This document shows, in pieces, positions 24,239 through 35,494 of a DNA stretch of 64,000 nucleotides. Below the pieces are notes generated by a model, which was not told where the DNA came from, searched no databases, and saw only the letters and a program-made list of their open reading frames with translations. Position 1 is the stretch's first letter. Every line of letters starts with the position of its first letter. This stretch comes from Plotosus lineatus (lineage: Eukaryota; Chordata; Actinopteri; Siluriformes; Plotosidae), in the NCBI GenBank assembly GCA_024760905.1, contig CM045729.1, positions 55,161,080-55,225,079 of the forward strand, written 5' to 3'. Made by a program: the position numbers and the translations under genes.

Positions 24239-24926
24239 ATTAATACATAACTTGTAAATTAGTATTACACTGATTGGTTTCATTGTTTTGTTTGACATTT
24301 TCAGATGGCAGCTCTCTCTGTGAGAGTCAGAGTGGCTCTTTGCCCTCTTCATTATGGAACAGTAGCTATCCGTCTCAGACCAACTCCTGCATCCCATCCG
24401 TTCATAGTGATTTCCCTGCAGCTGCGGCCTTCCACACAGCAGATGCTGGCATTTGGAGTGGTCATAGCCTTACCCAGCCTGGCCTGGCTCCACATTCTCC
24501 CCTCACTGACTCATGGCCCTATGGCCTTGGTGGCCAAAGTGGCAACGGACACCATCATGTCCATGACATTTACCCTCATATGCACCCACGACACCACCCT
24601 CATGCCCATCCCATGCTCCATCACAGCCACAACAGTGCTCTGGACCATCGCTTTAGTGCTCTTCTGTTGCCTGGCATGAGGGCATCAAGTAGCCCTTCTT
24701 CTTCTAACATAGAGGGAATCAAGACAGAGCTGGAGCCTGCTACCTCTAGCTGGCCAGCATCCTTCAATGGCTCTGTAGATATCTATGATACAGGTAGAAA
24801 AAAAATCAGTCATTCTCTATATTAATGTGCAGTTTCTGGAATATACTTATATGTCTTTATTAAACTGTATTTTTCTTTTTCACAGCACTTGAACAGGATA
24901 AAGCAAAAGCAAGTGTCTGGTTTTAA
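23238..24926 (+). CDS. vgll3: Vestigial-like family member 3 (TEAD transcription cofactor)
   Basis: VGLL proteins have no DNA-binding domain; they bind TEAD factors in the nucleus through a Tondu (vestigial) domain. Four exons, 23238-23345, 23801-24125, 24305-24793 and 24886-24926, join in phase at GT/AG sites to 320 codons. Order: MSCLDVMYQNYG start; Ala and Gln tracts (about 21-36); acidic linker (about 67-94); Tondu domain at about 94-122, with SSRCVLFTYF, GDIGDVVDEHFSRALSQ and the TEAD-contacting VxxHF; a His-rich tract (227-253); C-terminal KTELEP, SVDIYDT and EQDKAKASVWF. The last resembles the ...DKSKESPWY end of human VGLL3, and with the His-rich tract it favours VGLL3 over VGLL2. The start is fixed by the MSC..VMY motif common to VGLL2/3. 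Residue 107 is Arg where YFQGD is usual. Confidence 0.95.
23801..24125 (+). CDS. vgll3: vgll3 coding exon 2 (Tondu domain)
   Basis: 325 nt, from KKFGAYSRMQDFADLP to GLWK. The acceptor is TTACTTTTCAG and the donor AAGA|GTAAGT. It carries the whole TEAD-binding Tondu domain. Confidence 0.95.
24186..24234. repeat. GA microsatellite in vgll3 intron 2
   Basis: About 24 GA units with one GCGC break, in a 179-bp intron. Confidence 0.9.
24305..24793 (+). CDS. vgll3: vgll3 coding exon 3 (His-rich)
   Basis: 489 nt, NGSSLCESQSGSLPSSLWNS to SVDIYDT. The acceptor is TTTTCAG and the donor CAG|GTAGAA. It holds the LWNSSY and SWPYGL motifs and the His-rich tract. Confidence 0.94.
24886..24926 (+). CDS. vgll3: vgll3 coding exon 4 (C-terminus)
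   Basis: 41 nt completing an Ala codon, then LEQDKAKASVWF and TAA. The acceptor is TTTTTCACAG after a 92-bp intron. Reading through the exon 3 donor would instead add a short unrelated tail, so splicing is preferred on homology to the VGLL3 C-terminus. Confidence 0.88.
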
Positions 24927-25640
24927 AAGAGAGAAAGTCAGCCTTGGAGCAAAGCAGCACTGACATGAGGAGCACTGTGAGATGGGCCAGAGTACCATTG
25001 TGGAATCTTTCCCTGGAAACCTTTCAAATTTCATGGGAGGCGACTCAGGAAAGGAAACTTTGACTCCTTCCATGAGACAAGAATAACAATAAACCTGGAA
25101 AATACAACTTTCTCTCAAAACAAACCACCCTGTCCAGGTTGGTTTATGACGTGAAGAGCAAGGTGGTAATTAATTCAGCCAGAGTTCTGTCCCGCCTGGA
25201 CTTTCGTAGAGCGCTCTCAGAGGGAATGGAATGAAGGAAGTCACTTAAATGTATTCAAGGCTAAGAGGTATATTTTTCCTACTTTTTGTGAACCACGTCT
25301 AACATTTCCTGTTTGGTGGTTTGTGATTGGGAACAGGAGTACAAGCACATACCACTGGTTTTGTTGAAAGAACTGCCTGTCTGCTTTTAAATGAAGGCCA
25401 GTTTTGTGTTAATGTGGCTATAAGTATGTGAATATTTGAATAGCAGACTTGTTCAAATAGAAGTTTTACTTTAATATATTTTGTCTATAGTCTTGTGATC
25501 TATAGATTTGATAATTCTGTAAGAGATTTGTGTAAATTGTTTCTACCAAAGTGTGAACTGATTTGTTGTATTATTTTGACTTTTGAATAATAATGTGTTT
25601 TTAATGCTAAATAAATTGCTAAGTTCTATTGGCACATACC
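24927..25640 (+). promoter_or_regulatory. vgll3 3' untranslated region with poly(A) signal
   Basis: AT-rich sequence after the stop with AATAAA at 25610-25615, so the mRNA would end near 25630. No other gene starts in it. Confidence 0.6.
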
Positions 25641-26525
25641 CTTCTTTGACTCTATGCTATGTTGTACATAATGGCTAAGATTTCATGATGCTTTTCTTTT
25701 CATGTCAGTGCATTAATAGTTTAAAGATAATCAATGACACATGTTGCTTTTTAGAAGTGCTCTGAGTTTATAGTAGACCAATGATAGGCTTTTGACCAAT
25801 TTTGGGAAACCACTGAAAGCACTGAGAATCCCAGAAGGCATTGTGTCATTCCATTCAAATTCAGCACACCGACGCTATTTTTCTCTAGGCCATTAGCACA
25901 GAGAAACTTAAAAAAAAAAAAATCTGCTGTATTAATGGTAAGCACATGCCATTTACATAAAATATTACGGTTCTATTTGGTTCTCATTTGAACCAAATCA
26001 AATGAGCAAATATCAGCTTTAATGGACACCACACACCACTGCAGACACGATGATTTACTGCAGAGTTAGAAGCACCAGATAAATGTGCTGAGGAATGACC
26101 TTAAATTCAGCCCAAGAATGCGAAGATTGTGCAGTATTTGTTCTGGTGTGAAATTGTACATGATTTTGGAGAACCGCAACTTTAGATACTTTTGCTGAGA
26201 GACTCATACCAGAAAGTATATTATTTACAGCCAGCTGCTGAATCAGTGCTGAATATGTTGGGAATGAGAACGTCACACATCATCTGATAGGGAAATTTCT
26301 AACCAGCAGTCAAGACCAACCACTAACTGTATATGACTTTACTGTAACACTGTAGAGACTATTAACCCGTCATTTTGCTTCATCAATTAAAGTAAATATT
26401 GCAGATGAATAAACCGAGAATGAGGCTAGCCATTAGTAAAAGAAAGATTGTGCTTAAGTCAGATATTTCTTTTAGGACTGAAATCATCATTAAAATTTAT
26501 AGAACTTAAATATGTTATTAAAGTT
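25641..26525. other. Intergenic, no gene seen
   Basis: Unique AT-rich DNA, no recognised repeat or coding signal. Confidence 0.45.
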
Positions 26526-26529
26526 TTAG

Positions 26530-26781
26530 ACCCACCACAGTGGGGTAGTGGTTAGCATGTCATCCTCACAGCATGAAGAAGTTGGGTTTCATTTCCAGAC
26601 TTGGTGAAGGTGTTTATGTGTGTGTGGAGTGTGTATGTTCAGCCCATGGTTACCTGCATTTCCTCTGGGCACCCTGGTTTTCTTCCACAGTTTAAAGACA
26701 TGCACATTGGACTAACTGGTGGTCAGGGTGCTGCGCTTATGATCAGGAGGTTGTGTGTTCAAATCCCAGTTAGACCCCCCC

Positions 26782-26824
<43 letters not shown>

Positions 26825-27115
26825 TGCTAAGACCCCTGAGCAAGGTCTTAACCACAAGTGTGCTTCTGTTCACCCAGCAGTATAAATGGGAACCAGTAAA
26901 AATATACTGGGAAGGTAACCTGCGATGGACTAGCGTCCCATCCAGGAGGAGTTGAACTCCTAGTCGCTTCATGCTATGGAAACCGGGATAAGCACCGGTC
27001 TGATGAGCCACTATGGCTCGGGTGTAAAAAGCCCAACGGACTTTACCTTTACATCGGACTAACTGCTATTCCAAATTGGCTCTGTGTGTGAGTGTGAATA
27101 TTAAAGTTCCTTCCT
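26530..27115 (+). mobile_element. SINE-B copy interrupted by SINE-C
   Basis: Head AGTGGGGTAGTGGTTAGCAT, centre GTTTTCTTCCACAGTTTAAA, resuming at CTATTCCAAATTGGCTCTGT after 27065. The two halves are joined through a 15-bp duplication around the SINE-C insert. Confidence 0.8.
26704..27065 (+). mobile_element. SINE-C, full length, 15-bp target-site duplication
   Basis: The body at 26719-27050 has a tRNA-like head (GTGGTCAGGGTGCTGCGCTT, B box GTTCAAATCCC), an expanded AC tract (26779-26822), and a body ending in AAAAAGCCCAACGGACTTTACC. The duplications are ACATTGGACTAACTG (26704-26718) and ACATCGGACTAACTG (27051-27065). Confidence 0.88.
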
Positions 27116-28365
27116 GGATATACTCAGTAGTGAAAACAAGCTTTTTAATATGCCCCAGTGTACAGCTATTTGCTGATTGTCAGTTATAGCATTGTAATAG
27201 ACTACTGGAAGAATATTCTATAATAAATATTCAATACAGTATAGAAGTATTTGTCCCAAGTAATTATTTGACATGAAAGTTATGGGGAAATAGGGTCCAG
27301 TTTAAAAATCCCAAAGTCTTGCTTTTAATTTTTGAGGGAGAATATTTTTTTAAATGAATTGCTCTAGTAGATGAACGTGCCCTCTCAATATAGAGTAATC
27401 AGAAGCACTGCTACCTTGCTAATTACCTCTTTCGGTTACCTAAGTCCAGAGAACAGAAGGGCTGTGATCAGGTGCAGGAAGAGAGCTCTTCAAGTGGCCC
27501 CTAGAGAAATGAGTCTCAAGATGAATGAGGAGTACAGAGACCGGCCATCTACAATGAACCACTCTCTACTCAAACATCTGCAACTCTCCTTTATAGTAAT
27601 ACATATCTTTTTTCTTGGTATATGAAGTGTATGAATGCAGATTATTTCATAAGTCTGGTATTGCTGCATGCCTAGCAGGTTACAGTCAGCCTTGTTTGAG
27701 GGATTACAAAGAATTATTCGTTTTAATTATCCATGGAGCAGACTCTTGATATATTGGATTATCATATCATTTCTAACCTAAAGCAAGGCTTTATGTAACT
27801 ATAAGGAAAATAGTTGATTCAATTTTAAATAAGAAGAACATAAATGCAAATTAGTTTACCACAGCAGCTCTTTCAAAACAATGTTATTATTTACATCAGT
27901 TTGCAATCATTGATAACCCAATATACCAGCTTGGTGGATGCTTCACTTTCTTCATTTTGGTGGTAGCTTCACTTTCTCCAGTGAATTCTTAGTATATAAG
28001 GAACCTTGCTTTCTTCCCCAGCCAGCTCTCCAGGTGCAGTCCCTCCCTCAGGAAACCAGCCATTGGAAAAATGCAGCTCCTGCTTGGGGCATAGAAATCA
28101 AAGTATGCAGCTTGTAGCCCCTGCATTAACATGTAATGCACTTATATGCTAATTCACTAAGAGCTCCTACCGGTATCCTTTGGACACACCACAGGCACTT
28201 CCAAACCAGATAGTTGTCAGTGCTTTGGTAGGATGTTGCCTGAACAGCTCCATTTCTTCCTTCATGGGGAAGAAACAAGGATAAGCAAAAGAGTAATTTT
28301 GTAAATAACCGTTCCTTTTAATGATGAGGAAAAAACACTTTAAAAAGTGAATGAAAATTGTTAAT
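27116..28365. other. Intergenic, no gene seen
   Basis: Unique sequence. A plus-strand frame at 27371-27625 has no recognisable domains. Confidence 0.45.
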
Positions 28366-28369
28366 GAAA

Positions 28370-28725
28370 TATGCTGGCAGTCGGTGTAGTGGTTAGCATC
28401 TTGTTTCACACCAAGCGGTTCCTAGGCTCGAGTCCTTGGTTTGGTGAGGGCATTTCCGAGAGGAATTTGCATGTTCTCTTTGTGGTTGTGTGGGTTTCCT
28501 CCAGATATACCAATTTCCTCCCACAGTCCAAAGACATGTGCATTAGTCTAATTTGCTGTTCCAAATTGTCCCTATGTGTGCATTTGAATAGTTGTGTTTG
28601 TGTTGGCCCTTGAATGATCTGGAAAGATGTTCAGGGTGATTCTTCCCTTTGCCCAGATTCGGCACACATAGCATCCAGCCTCCCAATCACTCTAGTAGGA
28701 TTAGACAGTTTAGCAATTGAATGAA
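28370..28725 (+). mobile_element. SINE-B copy, full length
   Basis: Head GTGTAGTGGTTAGCATC, B-box-like GGCTCGAGTCC, centre GTGGGTTTCCTCCAGATATA and CCCACAGTCCAAAGACATGT, tail GCCCAGATTCGGC, TAGGATTAGACAG and TGAATGAATG. Confidence 0.8.
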
Positions 28726-28769
28726 TGAATTATTTGCATAATATGATGTAAGACAAATTTATTTTATGG

Positions 28770-29000
28770 TCCGAATTGGTTGATCCATTTTTGGAGACAC
28801 AGGGGAAACTGGTCGCCATCTCAGCGGACTCTGGGTGGACAGGTACATCCTGAACAGCTTGCCGAGTCATCACAGAGCCAGCACAGACCTGCAACCATTC
28901 ACACTCACATTCACGATTAGGGCAGAGCGTGCAAACTCCATGCACAAACACCCTTGCTGTGCACGGGGTTTAAACCCAAGACCTTCTAACCACTGTGGTA
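28770..29000 (-). mobile_element. SINE-B copy, decayed
   Basis: Minus-strand tail GTCCGCTGAGATGGCGACC, then the head region with GGTTTAAACCCCGTGC. The V-SINE centre is mostly deleted. Confidence 0.6.
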
Positions 29001-29892
29001 ATAATTAGATTAACCATTGCACACATGCAAATATAAAGCACCACCACAGACCATATGTGCTGCAGAGTGTTAACTGTGGAAGTATAACTATCAGCTCAAT
29101 AAAAGAATGCTACAGGTATATTTCACAGAGCATTATTTTAATTGAATATAATGAGAGTTAAACCTGGAGAAAGCACTTTATCTTTTCTTTCCTAGGGGTG
29201 AGTAGGAGTACTGGGAGGGTTGAGCAGAGCCTTCCCTCATCTCTCAGCACCATTCCTGCGTAATTGAGCAGATGATTAGTGTAGCAATCACCAGCACAAC
29301 ACCAGCTGTCTGGAAGTGAAACAGCACAAACACAGCCACCCCTATTTCATTACACCCCTTTGGCACACTTCTATTATCAGGAATGTACAAGACCATATGG
29401 CAGCAATGTACAAGAGAATAAGTCAGCCCTCAACCTATAGCTTGATCTTCTCCCTAAAATCCGCAGGCCAATTTCTCTTCTAATTTGAAGGACTAATTTT
29501 GACTAATTTGGCTTCCTCATGCAAGACACTAGAGAATAAAATATGACACTCTGATTTAGTTTAGATATTAAAGGCATGGCCCGTTTTCTTCAGCCAGTAT
29601 ACGTTAACACCCTTGTAAGTTGTCTTAAACTGGGCATATCATATGATTGGAGCTGTCACATGTCTTTATTACTATACAAGTATCATATAAGTAGACCTTC
29701 AAATGTTTGTGTTTTCATGGTTGAAATCTCCATTTTGCTTCAATAACTTTTGCATATACACTTGAATATAGGCCAGTCTACAAAGTTGTTCCCTTCTTTT
29801 CTTTTATTGTTTATTAATTTATACTATTTATGTATCTATTTATTTATTTACTTATATAATATATATGTATGTGTGTATGTTTGTATTATGTA
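29001..29892. other. Intergenic, no gene seen
   Basis: Mostly unique. Around 29200-29400 the composition is more balanced and free of repeats (CAGCTGTCTGGAAGTGAAAC), which would suit a conserved non-coding element, but conservation cannot be judged here. Confidence 0.35.
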
Positions 29893-29992
29893 TCTATTTT
29901 TGCACCCCCTACTGATGGTACCTCAAGAGCCTGTAACAGTGAATTTCTCCATTGTGAGATTAATAAAGATGTATTTTATCTTATCTTATCTT
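29893..29992 (+). mobile_element. LINE 3' end fragment, second copy
   Basis: Nearly identical to 1-102 (CACCCCCTACTGATGGTACC, GAATTTCTCCATTGTGAGAT, TTAATAAAG) with a TTATC tail. 5'-truncated. Confidence 0.6.
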
Positions 29993-30863
29993 AAACACAT
30001 TTAGCTTAATCCAAAATTTCTTGGTTTTAATCTATATTCCATATAAATATGGATTTAATCTATAATCCATATTATGCAAGTGTATTTGCTTTTGAAAATA
30101 ATTGTAAAGGACTATTACAGTAAATGGTAAGAGCAGGTGGTCCATGGGAAAGATGACAAATGAACAAGCTAATAATCAAAGAAAAACAAGACTTAAAAAT
30201 ATATGTTTTGGTCAACATGGGTGGGTGTTTATAGTTTAAGGAATTAGGAGTATCCCACCAACATGTCTGCTCCCTCCACCTGCACAACATTTGCCCACCC
30301 ACTGAGTAATGAAAGTGCGTTCCTCACACCTGCTGACACTTTACTTTCCCTTATTTTATGTGAAGTAATTATAAAAAATGTATTATTGTAAAATAGAGGG
30401 TAGCTTCAGTACAATCGTTATGGATGGAGATGATGGAATAACATGTATGTAAAATGATAAAATAATTGTCTGTGTAACTGTGTATGTTGCAGCATCTCTT
30501 TCTGAACCAAATTTTTGCATTGTTTATTATTTTTAATTCAGTTGTGTATTATGTTTATTATTAATAATATTACATAGAAATTCTGTACTACACTATTCTG
30601 CTCTATATTATAAATGTTTTTATATTACCGGTATATTGCCACGTTTTGCATTTTACATTACTGCACATATTTCCATACAGTTCATTTCCTGACTTTATGC
30701 TTATCTGTGTTTGCCTAAATTCCAGTATAAACCTACTTACCATATATATTTTCTGTAATATGACGGAAATTAAACCAGAGATGAATATTAAGGTAGAATC
30801 TGTTTTATCATACTAGCAATCAAAAATCATTTATTTCTGGGTTTCATCATTCATTTATTTTAG
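29993..30863. other. Intergenic, no gene seen
   Basis: AT-rich, no recognised feature. Confidence 0.45.
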
Positions 30864-31237
30864 ATGAAACTCAGGGGCAGCAGGATGGCATAGTGGTTAG
30901 TACGTCAGCCTCATAGCAAGAAGGTCCTGGGTTCATTTCCCAGTTCGGGTGTTTCTGTGCGGAGTTTGCATGTTCCCCCCCGTGCTTGTGTGGCTTTCCT
31001 CCGGGTACAGTACTCAGGTTTCCTCCCATAGTCCAAAAAACATGCACAGATTAATTGGCTGTTCCAAATCTCCCCGTGTTGTGAGTATGAATGGTTGCGT
31101 GAGTGTTCGCCCTGCGATGGCCTGGCGAGCAGTCCACAGTGTACCCTACCCTCGCCCAGAGTCAGCGAAGATTGGTACCAGCCTCCCCACAACCCTAATT
31201 AGGATTAAGCAGTTCATAAAATGAATGAATGAAACTC
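30864..31237 (+). mobile_element. SINE-B, full length, with 9-bp duplication
   Basis: Body 30873-31228. tRNA-like head GGCATAGTGGTTAGTACGTC, B-box-like GGGTTCATTTCCC, V-SINE centre, L2-like tail ATTAGGATTAAGCAGTTCAT and TGAATGA. The flanks are ATGAAACTC at 30864-30872 and 31229-31237. The best-preserved SINE-B of the window. Confidence 0.85.
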
Positions 31238-32893
31238 GCATGTAAACTATAATAAAGAAAAGCTTTCCATTTTTCTATGCAGACTACCATGTGCTCAGTT
31301 TTTTCATCACATGTCTGTGTTCAAGAGTGTAGTCTGGATATAGTTTGAGCATGCCAAATATTTTCATTAGTAGTGCTAATCTCTGGGCCCCGTGGTCATC
31401 TGATGAGAGGAAGAGATTCATTAGAAGGCCTGCACTTCGACTTCCACTAGTCATGTCTAAACAAAGTCTGACCTGTTAATGGATGGTCTACAGCAGGAGC
31501 AGGTGGGAGCAAGCAGCGTTCCTCTCACACAGACCAGGAGCACTGAGCAGCGCATATTCTCACTCTAGTATGTCTCATACTACTTTTTCCTCTCATAATC
31601 CCATGTCTTCTTGCATATTGCACAACACTGAGCATTCTTTATGACCAAAAAGCATTATTTCCTAATTTATGAAATGTATTTTCAATTACCTCACCACAAA
31701 ATATTATCCATTTTTCTGCATGATAGTTCCTGAAAAAATACACAGCTCTTTCAGTGTGGGACTTCATCATGAATGAGGTGCTAATTTGATATTTTGGTAG
31801 ATCTTTTTACCCAAAAAATAAAAAGAACTTAATAGAATGAGTGTTATGGTAATGAGAGACAATCCTAAGCCAAAGGGTAGAATATCACAACTCAGTGTAG
31901 ACATAGCTAAAATACCTCTCCATTTTAATAAGAGATTAGTGGGCACCCTCCACCTGTTTTTGTGGCTCAGGAGCTTGGCAACAATCCGTGTGGGCCTTAG
32001 TGCGAGACCGTACATCTGTTTGGCATGTTGTGCATTTCAATCCTAGCTCTGCCACAGGCTTCCTGAGCTCACAATGAAATTAGTGTATTCTGTGTGAGCT
32101 CGGCCCTCTACTACACGGCCGTTTGTTTTTCACCACAGCAAAGTCAACAGCTGTAGCTCTATTTGAAGTCCACCTAAAACCGCTAATTAGTCCAGACTGC
32201 TCCATTGCTTCTGATGGGCTATAGAGTTGGCTTTGTTGGAATTTAATGTTTTTTCGACTCTCAATAGGCCACTGACATATTTTACGCAAGTCAATATTTT
32301 GCAGCAACACATTTTAAATCCTGTTGGAATATAGAGTGCTAACTGAGGGTGCATCCTTGGGACACGTTAGTGATAGACAGGTATTTACATTGGGACTGTG
32401 GCTGAGAAGACATACCTAAGGGACACACCAGTGGAATGCTACACACCTGATTCAGTTTTTCTCATGCTTCAACTTCACACCTCCTCAGCACAGCTGAAAT
32501 TGAGTATAGTCCAAACAAAGCACAGCTCTGCCAAAGCACGCACATGGATCATTCATTACGACTCTGGCTTTCCCCTGTGAACAATAATCTTAAACAAATT
32601 TATGCTGCCCAGGTTAGAGGTCTTGCAGGATTATGACAGCCTTAAGGCAAATTTTCTGAGATAACTGGCCCTAATGAGATTTATAATCTCTTCAGATATC
32701 CATTAAATGCTTTATCCTCCAAGTTGCTGCACCTGTTGTTATAGGCTGTTTTGAGATTTCCAATGAGTCGTTGCTCCTCATATTTCACCATGTAAAAAAA
32801 AAAAAAAATAATAATAATGGCTAAGCTCAGCTCCATAGACAACACTCGTGTATTCTGTATTACATTACTTTCAACTTAAAAAAAATAAATAAA

Positions 32894-32954
<61 letters not shown>

Positions 32955-33250
32955 TGGCCTGTAATGACTAGTAAAATAGTAAGACTTATCCACTGACCTG
33001 CTGTTTACTGACAGACCCCCGTTGTGGTGAATCAGCCTAAACACACAAACAGCAAAGGCATCCACACAATAGCACTACTGAAGTTCCTCTCCCTTCAAAT
33101 ATGGCCATTGTCAGCTAATTAAGTTAGAACAGACCCAGGTCTTCATACAGGAAGTGATCCATCAAAATGTTGTCATGTTCCCAATAGCACTAATCAGTGA
33201 GACCTGCCCTGATTTTCTTTTATATTTTTCATCTGTATAATTTGTCTTTA
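31238..33250. other. Intergenic, no gene seen; possible conserved non-coding DNA
   Basis: About 2 kb, mostly non-repetitive. The part 32080-32330 is rich in TAAT cores, with CTAATTAG and CAGCTG, and looks enhancer-like. An AC microsatellite lies at 32897-32952. No coding signal. Confidence 0.35.
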
Positions 33251-33255
33251 TACCG

Positions 33256-33420
33256 TTACATTACATTTACAGCAATGGGAACGCTCTATCCAAATAACAG
33301 TTATAATTTTTATACAATTAAGCAATTGAGAGTTAAGGACTAAATAAGGGACTAAATAAATAGTGCAGCTAGTGAGTATTGAACCCATCAACTTAATCAT
33401 GAAGCCATCACTGCCCTATA
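33256..33420 (-). mobile_element. SINE-D copy
   Basis: Minus-strand relic of a tRNA-derived SINE with a fish-typical tail: TTACATTTACAGCAATGGGA, CGCTCTATCCAAATAAC, AAGCAATTGAGAGTTAAGGA, ending at a tRNA-like head with GGTTCAATACTC. Confidence 0.6.
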
Positions 33421-33490
33421 TCACTTATACATACATTTGGGGGACATCCTTCTCCAGAGTGACTTATATTTATTATTTATTTACCATATA

Positions 33491-35050
33491 TACTAGTTTT
33501 TCTAAAAAAATTAGCATATTGTGATAAAGTTAATTATTTTCTGTAATGTACTGATGGAAATTAAACTTTCATGTATTTTAGATTCATTGCACACCAACTG
33601 AAACATTTCAGGTCTTTTATTGTTTTAATACTGATGATTTTGGCATACAGATCATGAAAATCCAAAATTCCTATCTCAAAAAATTAGCATATCATGAAAA
33701 GGTACTCCAAATGAGCTATTAAGCTAATCATCTCAATCAACAATTAACTCTAAACACCTGCAAAAGATTCCTGAGGCTTTTAAAAACTCCCAGCCTGATT
33801 CATTACTCAAAACCGCAATCATGGGTAAGACTGCCGACCTGACTGCTGTCCAGAAGGCCATCATTGACACCCTCAAGCAAGAGGGTAAGACACAGAAAGA
33901 AATCTCTGAGTGAATAGGCTGTTCCCAGAGTGCTGTATCAAGGCACCTCAGTGGGACGTCTGTGGGAAGGAAAAAGTGTGGCAGAAAACGCTGCACAACC
34001 AGAAGAGTTGACCGGACCCTGAGGAAGATTGTGGAGAAGGGCCGATTCCAGACCTTGGGGGACCTGTGGAAGCAGTGGACTGGGCTACATGTGCCGCATT
34101 CCCCAGGTCAAGCCACTTTTGTACCAGAAACAGCGGCAGAAGCGCCTGACCTGGGCTACAGAGAAGCAGCACTGGACTGTTGCTCAGTGGTCCAAAGTAC
34201 TTTTTTCGGATGAAAGCAAATTTTGCATGTCATTCGGAAATCAAGGTGCCAGAGTCTGGAGGAAGACTGGGGAGAAGGAAATGCCAAAATGCCTGAAGTC
34301 CAGTGTCAAGTGCCCACAGTCAGTGATGGTCTGGGGTGCCATGTCAGCTGCTGGTGTTGGTCCACTGTGTTTTATCAAGGGCAGGGTCAATGCAGCTCGC
34401 TATCAGGAGATTTTGGAGCACTTCATGCTTCCATCTGCTGAAAAGCTTTATGGAGATGAAGATTTTCATTTTTCAGCACGACCTGGCACCTGCTCACAGT
34501 GCCAAAACCACTGCTAAATGGTTTACTGACCATGGTATTACTGTGCTCAATTGGCCTGCCAACTCTCCTGACCTGAACCCCATAGAGAATCTGTGGGATA
34601 TTGTGAAGAGAAAGTTGAGAGACACCAGACCAACACTGTGGATGAGCTTAAGGCCGCTATCGAAGCATCCTGGGCCTCCATAACACCTCAGCAGTGCCAC
34701 AGGCTGATTGCCTCCATGCCACGCCGCATTGAAGCAGTCATTTCTGCAAAAGGATTCCCGACCAAGTATTGAGTGCATAACGGAACATAATTATTTGAAA
34801 ATTTACTTTTTTTGTATTAAAAACACATTTTTTTATTGGTCGGATGAAATATGCTAATTTTTTGAGATAGGAATTTTGGGTTTTCATGAGCTGTATGCCA
34901 AAATCATCAGTATTAAAACAATAAAAGACCTGAAATATTTCAGTTGTTGTGCAATGAATCTAAAATATATGAAAGTTAAATTTTTATCATTACATTACAG
35001 AAAATAATGAACTTTATCACAATATGCTAATTTTTTGAGAAGGACTAGTA
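33491..35050 (+). mobile_element. Tc1-like transposon with about 215-bp terminal inverted repeats
   Basis: 1560 bp including the TA duplications (33491-33492, 35049-35050). The ends are long inverted repeats: CTAGTTTTTCTAAAAAAATT at the left, complement of AATTTTTTGAGAAGGACTAG at the right, with further matching blocks inward to about 33710. Inside is a decayed transposase. Confidence 0.93.
33821..34772 (+). pseudogene. Tc1-type DDE transposase, inactivated
   Basis: The product would excise and insert the element at TA. It starts MGKTADLTAVQKAIIDTLKQ (paired-type DNA-binding domain), with an in-frame TGA at 33911 and later frameshifts that spread it over three frames. Catalytic-domain blocks remain: WSKVLFSDESKF (first Asp), QSVMVWGAMSAAGVGPLCFI, and FQHDLAPAHSAKTTAKWF followed by NSPDLNPIENLWDIVKRKL (second Asp and the Glu of DD34E). 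About 317 codons, slightly under the usual 340. Non-functional as it stands. Confidence 0.9.
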
Positions 35051-35164
35051 CAATTGAGGGTTAGGCACCTTGCTCAAGAGCCCAACAAGAGCAACTTGGT
35101 TACAGTGAGGACTGAACCACTATCTTACCAATCCAGAGCCTTTACCAGTGAGCCACCACTTATA

Positions 35165-35431
35165 CAGTAGGCCCTTGACTATTTACCGTTTTACACTCGC
35201 ACCCTTGACTATTCGCGGATTGCTGAGTAACTGTCATGTGATCCAAATTCAGCCAATGGCTGTCCTTCTTCCTGCTGATTGGTTGACATGATGTATACAT
35301 CATTTGTATACATCTCAGCTTGTGAGACGAAGTGAGGCTTATCCGGACTTCCGATGTTTGAGCATCTGCTCGTTGAATACTTGTTTAGTACTAGGCCAGA
35401 ACCGAACTCCCACGAATACCGAGGGCCTACG
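35165..35431. mobile_element. Short DNA transposon (MITE), pogo/Tigger-like ends
   Basis: 267 bp between TA dinucleotides. Left end CAGTAGGCCCTTGACTAT, right end GGGCCTACG (complement of the left, one base lost). It shares internal AGCCAATGGCT and TGCTGATTGGTTG with the larger copy at 47888-48428. Confidence 0.75.
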
Positions 35432-35494
35432 TACCTGCATTAAAGTATACGTAGATAGATTCAATGCATAAAAATGTGAGGGAAGTGAAAATCC

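Larger units (their letters stand above)
33431..35157 (-). mobile_element. SINE-D copy split by the Tc1 element
   Basis: Left part 33431-33490 (ATCCTTCTCCAGAGTGACTT) and right part 35051-35157 (CAATTGAGGGTTAGGCACCT, head with GGTTCAGTCCTC) join perfectly once the Tc1 element and one TA are removed, so the empty target is visible. Confidence 0.75.

Noticed and set aside
24305..24679. Second open frame overlapping vgll3 exon 3 (MAALSVRVRVALCPLHYGTV)
   Set aside because: Out of frame with the conserved VGLL3 protein and without its own homology.
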